DNA of 64,000 nucleotides from Pegea sp. RAD2-039 (Eukaryota > Chordata > Thaliacea > Salpida > Salpidae), in contig JAQGEQ010000192.1 in NCBI GenBank assembly GCA_034620365.1, forward strand, positions 739,001-803,000, in the 5' to 3' direction. The notes under the pieces are model-generated. The model did not search any database. It saw nothing but the letters and a program-made list of their open reading frames with translations, and was not told the origin of the DNA. The translations under genes and the position numbers were made by a program. This document shows, piece after piece, positions 50,758 to 62,279 of the stretch; positions within the stretch are counted from its first letter, which is position 1; each line of letters begins with the position of its first letter.

Positions 50758-53700
50758 TTAAACGACATGAGTGTCTGGTTGATGTTTACGAATCTGTGCA
50801 TATTCAACTGGTTCCTCACTTCGACGAACTGCACCTGTAGAAGATTTCACTTCTAAAAGTTTGTAAGCAAATCATAATTTCAGATTTGTTGATAAAAATA
50901 TCAGAACAAAAGTTCCTCAAAGTAATAAATGGTTTATCTACTGGTTCAACAAATGGTTCATTTACTGGTTCAACAAATGGTCCATTTACTGGTTCAACAA
51001 ATGGTTCATTTACTGGTTCAACAAATGGTTTATCTACTGGTTCACCAAATGGTTCATTTAATGGTTCAACAAATGGTTTATCTACTGGTTCAACAAATGG
51101 TTTATTTACTGGTTCACCAAATGGTTTATCTACTGGTTCACCAAATGGTTCATTTACTGGTTCACCAAATGGTTTATTTACTGGTTCAACAAATGGTTTA
51201 TTTACTGGTTCACCAAATGGTTTATTTACTGGTTCAACAAATGGTTTATTTACTGGTTCAACAAATGGTTTATTTACTGGTTCAACAAATGGTTCATTTA
51301 CTGGTTCAACAAATGGTTTATCTACTGGTTCACCAATTGGTTCATTTACTGGTTCAACAAATGGTTCATTTACTGGTTCAACAAATGGTTCATTTACTGG
51401 TTCAACAAATGGTTTATCTACTGGTTCACCAATTGGTTTATTTACTGGTTCACCAAATGGTTTATCTACTGGTTCACCAAATGGTTCATTTACTGGTTCA
51501 CCAAATGGTTTATTTACTGGTTCAACAAATGCTTTATCTACTGAATGGTTCACCTTCAACTAACTAATTAAATGAAATAAATATCAAATATTCACGAGAT
51601 CGCGTTATCGCGTCAATTATCAAAAGTAAACAACTTTTATTATAAATTTGAATCAACATGTATTCGGTTACCGTGGTTACTAGGTCTGTAGGTTGTGTGG
51701 TCGATCTCTGAATAGTTACCCTCGTAGCCTCTCGCTGCCGGCGCCGGAGGTTGCTGTAAACATCGATGACGTCATCAATCGCGTATGATATGACGTCATC
51801 AAGCACTCACCATGTAGTTGAAGGGTTTGTGTTGACTAAGACGCGATGGAGTCCGACTCGTCTGGTGATAGGGCGAGTTTCCGGGGCGTTGACGTCGCGC
51901 CTATAAACAAAAACAATGACGTCATCTCAGCACAATGACGTCATCTCAGCACAATGACGTCACTAATACTCACTTCAGGGAAAATCCAATAAGGCTAGCA
52001 AGTTAGTAAGCAGAAAAATATTAGCAGCGCAAAGAGGCGATGACGTCACACTTACTTGAAAGTTAAGAGACGCGCGACTGGTGATTGTTCCTTTCATGAC
52101 GTCATCGTCATCAGCGGTTGGTTTTGCAGCATCGATGGTGGTGTATGGATTAACTTCGATGTCTACGTCATGATTGCCTTCATCATCAGAACTCATCTCA
52201 CTTCCGCTGTTGGGGAAAGAGGGCGGAGGTCCTTTGGGACTTGGGGGAGGTCCCCGGTTGCTCATATGCTCGATCATTGGGCGGCGACTACAAACAACTC
52301 GATTAGTAATGACCAGTGATGACGTCATCAGCACCTGTCGCGCGCAGTCTGGGGCAAATAGGGACCAGGATCTTTAGATCGCGAAGGTTTTAAGATAAAG
52401 ATGTAAACAAGAACTATGATGACTCCAAGGAGGAGTAAAACTCCAATCACAACTCCCACAATCGTTCCCGTCATCGATGATTGCATCACTACAATTGATG
52501 ACGTCATTGATGATGACGTCACTGATGAGGTAGTGGTCACCTGGTTGCGGGGTTAGAATCTCGTCTAAAGTCATCACTAACATCTTGCTTCCTTGTACGT
52601 TGGTTGCTACGCATTTGTAGCTGTCATTCAAACGACCCGCGCCTTGCGCGTCGATGTCGATGACGTCACTGATGATGTCATCACCGCTGGGTAGTGACCA
52701 CATGATAGTGGCGGGTGGGTTTGCGTCGGAAGTGCAAGTGAGTTGAGTTTGATCCTTGTTTGGTGTGATTGAGGGGACATCCGGGGGGTCTGAAGATCAA
52801 GAAGAAGATTGGGATCAGATTAGGATGTTGGAAGACTTACATGAGACGCTGAGAGTGATGGATTTTTCGAGAAGTTCCTTGAAAGCGAAATGAGAGACGC
52901 TGCAAGTGAAGAGTTGATTGTTGTAATATTTAGAAGGTGAGATGAAGAGTTTGGATGTAGTGGTGAAGAAGTCATCAGATTTAGAAACAGAACTGAAAAA
53001 GGGCGTTAAAAAAAGTGATAAAATCAGGGGCACCTACCTATTGTGAGTGAATTGTAAGTTTCGTTCTGTATCCCACGTGATTTTAGCTTCCGGTTTACCT
53101 GTAGTGATGACGTCATCAACACATCAAACAACACGTGACAACTTACCGTTGAGCGCGATGCATCGAGCTGCTTCAACTAACCGATTTTCTTCTTCCGGAA
53201 GTCTTGCTACAAGATCGATATTAGAGGATACTTCAACTTCCGGTTGGACTAAAAATTGAAAGATGTTGAAAAGACTTTTTCAGATCACTTGATTGAATTT
53301 ACTATAAACTTGGAGGTCGGTTTCTATGATTTCTTCTTCAAATCCAAGGCCATTTGAGGTGCAACTAAACCTTCCTTCATCTGCTAATGTCACATGATCA
53401 AGCTCTAGTGATCCAGTTTGTGATACGATGATCCGATCTGATCTTGATGTTGGTGTTTCATAAAATCTGAATTCAGTTTTATCATACTGAAAAATAAATA
53501 TTAGAATTTGATAAAATATTAAATATTGAAACTTACAAATATTTCTGCGAATAATTCATCGTCAAATTTCACTTTTACTAAAGCATTTTGTATACGAAAA
53601 ATGCCTGAATTGAAGCAAGTAATTGAGGTGCTTGACCCTTTTACCACTGATACAGTGTAGACGCCTGAAAATTGAAAGTCTCAGCCTTTGTTGGTCACTA

Positions 53701-53769
53701 AGATTCAAACTTACCAGAGGTATAAACAAAATTTAGTAAGAAAATTAAAATGAAACTGATTAATTTCAT
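50758..53769 (-). CDS. Nectin/CADM-like immunoglobulin-domain membrane receptor
   Basis: Single-pass adhesion-type receptor. Thirteen exons: 53769-53715, 53664-53537, 53486-53303, 53248-53147, 53098-53038, 52992-52841, 52789-52541, 52488-52335, 52287-52056, 51994-51974, 51900-51811, 51753-51672, 50834-50758. They join to 528 residues. Signal peptide at 1-18 (KLISFILIFLLNFVYTS). A V-type Ig domain ends with LADEGRFSCTS. A second Ig follows with KITWD and FTCSVSH. A third has LTCTSDANPPATIMW, a nectin-type motif, and SYKCVATN. The transmembrane helix is near 318-342 (IVGVVIGVLLLLGVIIVLVY). The tail has tyrosine motifs (NYMQP, GNYSEI, VEYAQI) and ends DTHVV, which is not the nectin afadin-binding end. 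One exon is only 21 bp. Six of twelve introns carry TGACGTCA. Confidence 0.88.
50927..51545. repeat. 24-bp minisatellite in the last intron of the nectin-like gene
   Basis: About 26 copies of a 24-bp unit (ggtttatctactggttcaac plus four bases). Because 24 is a multiple of three, frames stay open for 200 or more codons on both strands. The flanking exons 51753-51672 and 50834-50758 splice in phase without it, so I treat it as intronic. Confidence 0.9.
51765..53115. repeat. TGACGTCA palindrome cluster in the nectin-like gene
   Basis: About twelve copies by eye, ten in introns and two in exons. Intron 51901-51973 holds three in a 19-bp tandem repeat. Confidence 0.87.
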
Positions 53770-56069
53770 TCTTGTTCTATTTCATCAACAATTTATAACT
53801 TTAAAATAAATTTCTATTGATAAAAAATCATAATTTTTAGTTTATAGTACTGAAATAGATAATAAACTAATATTAGATAAAATAAGAATTAAAAAAAATC
53901 TTATTCATAAAAAAAACTTTAAAAATCTTCCATATATATATATAGATAAATCTATGACAGTATAAGTCTAGATTAAATATAAAAATTAACCTAAACCTAT
54001 ATATGAAAATGCAGAAAAAATAAATTGTAAACACATAAAATTTCAAAATACTAATTTATTGCAAGAATTGTTTTCTAATTTTTAATACAAATTCAAAATG
54101 TTACAAAATACAAAAAGTTTACAATATTTTTTTAAAGTTAATTATAGAACAAATTTTTAAGATTTTTCTTCACCATTTAAAAAGTAGCTTATAAAAATAG
54201 AAAATGTAAATTTAGACAGAAATTTGTAAAGAATGGTCTTATAGATAACACATTAAGTAATTCCTAAAAGTAAATTTTTTTATTGATAAAAAAATTGTAT
54301 AAATATCAGTACTACAACAAATATATTTTAAGATATCAATAAATTAAAATTTAATAAAACCACAAAGATTTTCTTAACTTTCCAAAAATTGTAGTAAAAA
54401 ATATATCTCAAAAAAAATGAGAAACAAATTTGAAGAGTTTAAAATTTCAAAATTCAGCTACTTGTACCAAATTTAATAAAACGAAAGCATATTAATCAAC
54501 CAAACAATTATGTTTATTTTTTGGTATGAATTAAAACTTATTTAACAATAAATCTATATACAGAATTAAAGTACAATAATTCCATTAATAATAAAGCGAT
54601 TGAAAATGAATTAAATTTAAACTAAATTTAGAAATTTTCAGCAAAAATTTTCAAATATTTATAAATTGCCCAAATAATTAACAAAGTAAAATCAACTAAC
54701 TTAAATTTAATAAATCCAAATTTAACTTTATATTTTAAATAAATGTTTAAAAATTAAATATTATTAATAAATGTTTTTTCAACTTAAAACTAAATAAAGT
54801 TAAACTTTTTTTTAATCTCTTAATAATTTGCTTCAGTTAATTATTTCTTTTTTTGTTTCTGTGTAAGTTTCAGACTAAAACTTCTTCATATTTTTAAGTA
54901 AGAACGTTCGATTTGAAATATGAACAAAAAATAGAAATCTCTTTAAAAATCGCGAAATAAAACTGAAAAAAAGATATACTTTGAACGTAAAAAAGTATTT
55001 AGTAGACAACCAGAAGAAGAACCATTTTGAAGCTTGTAACTTTGTGTAAGACTATACTAAATTTACTATCATAGGAATACTGTTTAATTAATAAAATAAA
55101 TGATTAAGTAAATAAATCCACGAAAAAAAAGTTTTGGTTGAAAAAATTGTACTTCAAACTATTATAAACTGTATATCAATCTTCAAACTAAGGAAATATC
55201 AAATTTATTAGTAATATATATGCAAAATAATTTCTTATCAATGATATGTTTTATTACTTACTGAAACTGAATAATAATCCAAGCATAAAGCTTATTCAAA
55301 CAATAAATATGTTTTTAAGTGTAGTTTCATATAAATATCTATTGATATATTGTTTCAAAAGTACGACAATATGTTGAAACTATATAAACAAAACAATTTG
55401 TTTATTTAAAAATATTGCATGAGTATATTTGAAATAAGAAACTTAAAAAAGTATACTCGGTTTAATTAACATTTATAGCACTAGTTATAAAATGGTCACT
55501 TTTATTCAAATAGTATATATAATTTTTCTCAAATTTTTATTTGCAAATCTATCATCAAAATTTTTTATCCTTAAAAAGTCAAAAAAATTTTACCTAAATA
55601 TAAATATGTATATAATAGTCGGGAAATTACATAATAAATATAAACAAATTACAGTAATTGTAATGATTTAGTATATATTTTTAGCATTTTGTGATAATAG
55701 TTGTTTTTGCACCTTTCTATTTAATAAGAAATAAGTAATTTGTTCTTTTTCTAACAAATATTTTTTTGCAATAATAAGTTTTTGCCTAATGTTTCCAATT
55801 TCTTCAAACACTCAGTAAAAAGCTCTAATCTTTAAAAATGAATTTTGGTATCAAAAAAATTTAGTTTTAAATTGACATGAAAAGATCAGGCAATGATTTT
55901 ACAAATTTGTAAAAGATATTGATATGTATTTCATATTTAAATATCATTTGAATGAATATAAATTGTTTTCTTTCTGTACTTTCTCCTATTATTTTTTTAC
56001 AGTTTTTCATTATTACTTTAAATTTGTAAGTTGGAAATAAGTGATAAGCCTACAAAAGAAATTTTAAAA

Positions 56070-56420
56070 TCTGCTGATCAACAAAAAGCAGTTTGAAATG
56101 GGACTTTTGATGAAATGAATATTTTGGCAACAAATCATCCTATAGATAAAGATCACATAAAAATTGATGAACCAAAAACTCCTTATAGATATGATGAAGA
56201 TGAAATGGAATCCTTCAATAGATTTAGAAGATTAATTTTCATGTTTGCAGCAAAAATGTAATCAACTTGCATCTCATGATAAATTTGAAGAGTCAATGTC
56301 ATCTGAAAAAAGAGAAAATTTGAAGAAGCAAGAAAAAATAACGTGAAGAAGCAGATGAAACGTGCTAGAGAGTTGATGAAACTTGAAAAAAAAATGAAAA
56401 TCAAATATATAAAGATATAA
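56070..56420 (+). pseudogene. Protein phosphatase inhibitor 2 (PPP1R2-like) pseudogene
   Basis: Plus-strand frames read [16 protein letters not shown] followed by [16 protein letters not shown], matching the core of PP1 inhibitor 2 ([21 protein letters not shown]). After in-frame stops, a shifted frame reads RKFEEARKNN and RARELMK, matching its later helical part. Stops and frame shifts make it non-functional as one protein. No introns are evident between the blocks, so it may be a retrocopy. Confidence 0.7.
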
Positions 56421-57109
56421 AATAACTTTTTAAGAATATTTTTTAAAGTTTACCTTAATATGTAATTTTGTTGTTTATCTTAAAAGTTTGTATTTTACTT
56501 TATTTTAATAATATAAATTGTTGATAGTTTATATTGGATTATTATTATTAAATTTTATTTTTCTTTGAGATATTTGTAGCATAAAAAAGAAAAGTATTTT
56601 TCTGATAAGTAGTAATGTTTATATATTAGTTTATTATCTAATATATATTTAGTAGTTATTAATATCTTTAGGATTTGATTAAATGTTACAAAATATTTAC
56701 TTATTAAAAATATTTATTGTCAAAAACATGAGATTTAAGAAGAGGAATTCTTATCTCATCTGAATATTATTTTTTATAAAATATTTTTAACTGACTTATA
56801 TTATCCATTATTATATGAAATATAGAATATATTAAAATGCAAGTAAAGAATTTTTATGTGGTTTAAATAAGATTAATTGAAAACTTACTTATGTTTATCA
56901 GTAGCAACAGTATCTTTGCACTAAGAAAGAGGTTCATTTTCATGTTGTTGCTTAGAACAGTAATTATTTGAAAAAATACTAATAAAATTTGTTCTAATTA
57001 TTTGTAGCTTAATCTTAGTTAATTTTTTGCTTCTTTTCGTGATAATTACTTCAAGTAAATGACTGAACTATTGAACGAACGAGTTGTAACCAAATTTTCA
57101 TTTGAAAAT

Positions 57110-57850
57110 GAAACATTAAAGGTTGATTCGTCTTGTACAAGTACAATAATTTAGACAAAAATTGTGTCTAAGTGATGATAAAGATCTCTTCTTTGTACTT
57201 GATGGAAGTGATGCTTATGCCAAAATTTTATTATTTTATTAGTATACAAAAATTTCTAAATAATCAATTTAAACAGAATATTTACTTATAAATATTTTTT
57301 ATTACAATTTACAACTTGCAAGATAGAAATAGAGACAGAAACTTATGCAAGATGTTGGCTCCTGCCACAGCTTTTGGTGATTTTGTTTACAAACAAAATC
57401 TTGTCTTTCTACTGTCACTTGTTCTAATAGAATCAATTTATAATTAAATTAAAATTAATTATCTGAATAATTTTAATTCTGAAATTCTATTTAAAAACTT
57501 CTTTTTCTTGATTACAATAAAACTTGTCAATAATTTCAAACTTTCGCTTTCGCCGCTGTTTTACTTTTGAAGTCATCAGCGGGAACAGCTTTTTATCTTT
57601 TAAAAGTCTTCCAACATTTTAGTTAAATAATCCTTGCAATTGATGGTGCTGTAGAATTCATGGCTAAAAAAATTGGAGCCCGTAACAGTGGGTAAGAAGC
57701 ACGTGACCATTTATCTTTACAGATTTGTGAACAGATGATGAAATGTTGTTTATCTGATAACAATTTCAGACTTGGTACTGATAACATGACTGTTGTCATA
57801 ATTGTTCTGAAAAATAATCATTCTTTTGATGATAATTGTCAGAAATGCTG
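57110..57850 (+). pseudogene. PP2C-type protein phosphatase remnant
   Basis: Two separated pieces. Near 57170-57240 a frame reads DDKDLFFVLDGSDAYAKI, like the FFxVxDGHGG region of PP2C with the metal-binding glycines changed. Near 57630-57815 it reads LAIDGAVEFMAKK, then ICEQMMKCCLSDN, then LGTDNMTVVIIVL, like the PP2C ACDGxxD and DNMTVVIV motifs. Stops and AT-rich filler separate them. It is probably a dead gene; a fast-evolving gene with unseen introns is less likely. Confidence 0.5.
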
Positions 57851-59639
57851 AGATCCTCTATATATAGATATAGTATGCTGTCTACTTGATCAAAGTGTTT
57901 ATCTTCACTATCATCTCTTCATCTTTGTCAGGCGAGTTTAATCAACTTTCAACAACTATGAATAAATAAATAATATATTAATTTTTAGTTAATTTTCTAA
58001 TGTTAATCAATTATTCAATTGATGCAATTTAACATTTATTTGTGATTTTATCGAAAAAATTTTAATAAAAAAATTACTGTTTGCTGAATTTTGTGCTTCT
58101 AGCATTTTGAAAACTCAATAATAACAAATATAAAATAACTTACATAATTAATACATAATATTAAATTAAAACTAAATTCGTAATTTAAACTTTTTTAAAA
58201 AAAAATTTAAAACAAATTCGTCTTTTCGAATTTATTAGAAAAGTTCTAAAAAGTTGTTATAAATATTTTTATAAACTAAACAAAATAAATATATTATATA
58301 TAAAATATATAGATACAATTTAGAAAATTATTTTTTTATATTTAGATTCATCAAAAATTACTTTAAATTAAAAATAACTTCTCAACGTGCATCTTAAAAA
58401 ATCTATATTTTTATGACAAAAACATCTTCTAATTAAATATTTGAAAACTTTTGATTATATTTTGAAATATTAAATAATCTTATTTGTTCATTTTATCCAA
58501 CTAATAAATTAATAACGTGATTGCTTCAATATTAGGAGATGATGTCCTAAAATGGTCGTTTTTATTTATGCGCTTTTATTAAAGCTTCAACAAAGTTTTA
58601 AACATCTCAAAAAAACTCGATTTATTGATAAAAAAAGTTGTGAGAGAAAGTTGAATATGAATAATTTCTACTTTTATAATCAAGTAAAAAATTTATTCCT
58701 TACATCTGGATTAAGCAAACATTAATTTCTTAAAGTTTTCATTTATAGAAATATCTCAAATCAACTAAATTTAGCATAACAAGTTTCGTATTAGGTTCAC
58801 TTAGTCAAAAATATTAATATTACATGAGGTAAAAAACACATTAAAAATTACTAAAGTTGCTTTAGTATCCTAAGATTAAACTTATCTTTTATCTATAAGA
58901 CCTACTCAATTACAACTCTTGAAAACAATCTTTGTGTGGGTCTTTGTTAGAACCGTGCAAAAAGAATTTACGGAAAAACTCTGAATTAAAAGATAACAAG
59001 ATTTTTAGTAAAAAAATGGTTAAATTTTGAATATCAAAATGAATGTTATTGGAAAGTATGATATGATGAGTTCTTGAAATTAACTATACTATCAAGTGTG
59101 TTAATAATAGCAATAATGGCCTGCTACGGCTATGCTGAATGCGCTCTAGAAACAGTGCTATAAAAACACATTGAAATATGAAAGAACAACAAAAAGTTGT
59201 TAAACTTTCTTCCTTTAATTGATTTTAGTCTTTTTTTTCTAATATTCATTTAATTGCAGAGTAAAGAGTACTATTTGAAGCGATATCTTCCCATTTGCTA
59301 GTATCAATATTAAGTGATTTCATAATTTTATTATATATAATTGACAATTATACTTAATCTTATTTGCATCAAATTCTTTAGTTTTTCTATGAAATAATTT
59401 TGAATTTTTCAGTTTAATTTAGATTTTAAATTTTTAACTAAAAATAAAGGTTTAAGATTACGATGTATTTTTGCAAGTTACTAAAATTTTCAAAATGACT
59501 ATGAAAAAATAACAAAGTTGTTTTGGCTGATAGAGTAAATAAGTTTGTAGCTTTCTAAATCTTTAAATATCAACATATTTTTTCAAACATTTTTATTGTG
59601 TTACTAATTAATTTTAGGTAAAAAAAAACAATAAAATTG

Positions 59640-61225
59640 AATAATTTTGATAATGAAAATGATTGAAGTTAAGTTTTTTTTAAGATTGTTTATAACCACC
59701 GCACTTAACTACAGACCAGTTTCGCTGACTTCAGTTATCTGCAGAACTCAAAAGCATATTATTCACAATCATATGACCAGTCATTTAATAAAGCATCATC
59801 CAATATCTGAGGTCCAGCATGGCTTTGTGAAACGGAGACCTTCCCTGACTCAACATCTCACTTTTCCTAATGACCTTACAGCCCATTATGAAAGTAATAT
59901 TCCTTGTGACATCATGTACAGGAATTTTGCTAAAGCGTTTGATTCTGTCCCACACACTAAACTCAATACTGTATTGAAAAAACTTAAAAGTCAACAACTT
60001 TATATTACAGTGGATTGAAGATTAATTATCAGGTAGAACCCAACAAACTCGTATTGAAAGATCTTTATCTACTTCTAGTCAAATCACTAGTGGTGTTCCT
60101 CAGAGTTCTGTTCTGGGTCCCCTTCTCCTTTTAATTTTCATCGAAGACCTCATCAGAAGACTAGTAGCAGTAGATGATGTCAGTGTGTTTGTGTATACAG
60201 ATGACATCAAGCTATTATCTTGTAATCCTTCAAAACTTCAAACTGCACTACACATTGTAGAAAACTGGTCTACGAATTGGCAGCTCAGAATCCAGCCCAC
60301 AAAGCCTGAACTTATAACTTCTTCACGTAAACCAGCTGTAAACTTGCTTGAATCCAATATTCCATCAATGGATTTATTATTCAACGAGTATCTTTGGTCC
60401 TAGACCCTGGTATTACTCTGTAATCTAACTTTAAATGGAACAATTATGTTTCCAAAATCTTTGCAAAATCAATTAATTGTGTGTACCTTATTATAAAGAC
60501 CTTTAATTCTAATGATCCCTACTTCTTTATCAGTTTCTTTAAATTGTACGTACATCCAATTCTTGAATAAAATGTCAGTACATGGATACCATATTAAATT
60601 GATAATATCAAAGAAATGGAATCTGTTCAGGCCACATTTACGAGATTGATATGCAGGAAACTTAATATTAAATACTATAGTTTTAAACACTTTCTCAGTT
60701 TCTTAAATTTATCTACTTTGGAAATTCGACGGATTAAATACGACTTAATTCTTATTTTTTAAATTATCCACAATTTAATTGACCCTAAATTCGATGCTTT
60801 CTTTTCCATTAGTCCCTTTCTCAAGTTATATTAACTCAGACGACACACATTACACTTTAATAAACCCATATCACCTGGTACATTAGTCAGAGCAAACTTT
60901 TTCTCATACCGCACAATTATTACTTGGAACCAGCTGCCATCAGACATTGCCATCTCGGAGTCGCTCGCGTTGTTCAAGCAGAAGTTGAAATTTTATAATA
61001 ATGCCAACCTTATCATTTCTAAGGTGTGATTTTTTTCCTCTTTTATATTATTAACATTCTATGTAATTGTTCATTGTTATATGTTTTGCGACTACTGAAA
61101 TGCCATGATTTACACCCTTTTCATCCTATAATTCTAATTTAATAGGTATTATTTGTAAGAATGTGTGTTAGCGAGAGGTGCTCTCTTCAGGCACCTTCCT
61201 TCGCATTTATTGTGATAAATGAATA
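59640..61225 (+). mobile_element. Decayed LINE (non-LTR retrotransposon), reverse transcriptase and 3' end
   Basis: Reverse transcriptase blocks in order: NYRPVSLTSV, FAKAFDSVPH, SGVPQSSVLGPLLLLIFIEDL, and the active site FVYTDDIKLL (YTDD for the usual YADD). They are broken by a frameshift near 60010 and a stop near 60400. Further on, TLEIRRIKYDLILIF and ITWNQLPSDI are the C-terminal end, followed by the 3' UTR shared with the copy at 5957-6597. No endonuclease domain is left. The family is CR1/jockey-like in general form; the exact clade is unknown. Confidence 0.85.
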
Positions 61226-62279
61226 ACTAAAAATTAGCACTAATGTCAAATACCATTAGTTATTAAAGTATGTTATTTTCAAAAAGAAATAAGATTTTAT
61301 AAGTAATTGTGCTTAGTATTTAAATCATAAAGTATCATCGATAATTTCTAAACTCCGTACTTGTTTGTTTGAATATGTTTATAAAGTTTTTAAATTATTT
61401 TTGTTATTTATTAAACTGTTCCTAAACAAACTAAAGTTAAATAAATTGCTGAAAATAAGCTTAGCTATGATTGATCTTGGTAAGAGTGATATGAATTGGT
61501 TCTAAGAGATGTGTCTAAAACTATTTATTAAATCTTCATAAAATTAATAAAAACGTTTGAAATTAGTATAATTAATTAGTCATCAAGCATTTTTATTTCA
61601 AATGAAAAGAAATCTTTCAAAATTAATTGTATGTCCTTCTTTTTATTAATGAAAATTTGTATAAGTAATTTTAAAACCTATTCACTTTTGCAATTACATC
61701 CATTTGATTCTAAGACAGTATAAATTCTATTCAAAATCACTTATTTTTAAATGAAACTAATAATTTATAGTGTTTTTATGACATATCTATTCGGGAACAT
61801 TCTACAACTATGTAGTCACTGCCGATTTTAAACTATACTAAGATATCTTGTTAGATTTTTACATGTGTATTTGAATGATAACTAATTTATCTTAAAAACT
61901 AAAAATAAATGTTTATGATTTTTTATATATAAGTAATGCTTTTATGATCACAAAAAATAATCAGATTTTCAAAAAAATTGTAAATATTTTATTTTTCTTG
62001 AGTCATATAAGATTCTGTTTAGTACAAAATTAATATCTTTTTCCAATATAAAGCAAGTTTATTTTAGAACAAGATGTATTTTTGAATATTAGAAATTATA
62101 GAGATATAAATTATCTTTTTTCAAATGCATTATCTTATAGGTTTATTATGTTAATAACTATTATTATAAATATATCATCTATTTTAAATCTTATAGTTCT
62201 TAAGAAATTTGATATTTTTATTTTATTTTTTGTAGAGTTTTTATCTTTACTGTTGTAACAATCTCTACAAAACAAGAAA

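Larger units (their letters stand above)
53770..62279. other. Long gene-poor AT-rich region
   Basis: 8.5 kb upstream of both the nectin-like gene and STIP1. It contains the two pseudogenes and the LINE listed separately. The rest, including 53770-56060, 57850-59640 and 61225-62279, shows nothing recognisable. Confidence 0.5.

Noticed and set aside
50816..51567. Repetitive EPVNKPF (minus) and NGSFTGST (plus) proteins
   Set aside because: Open on both strands because the period is 24 bp; no start, promoter or splice support.
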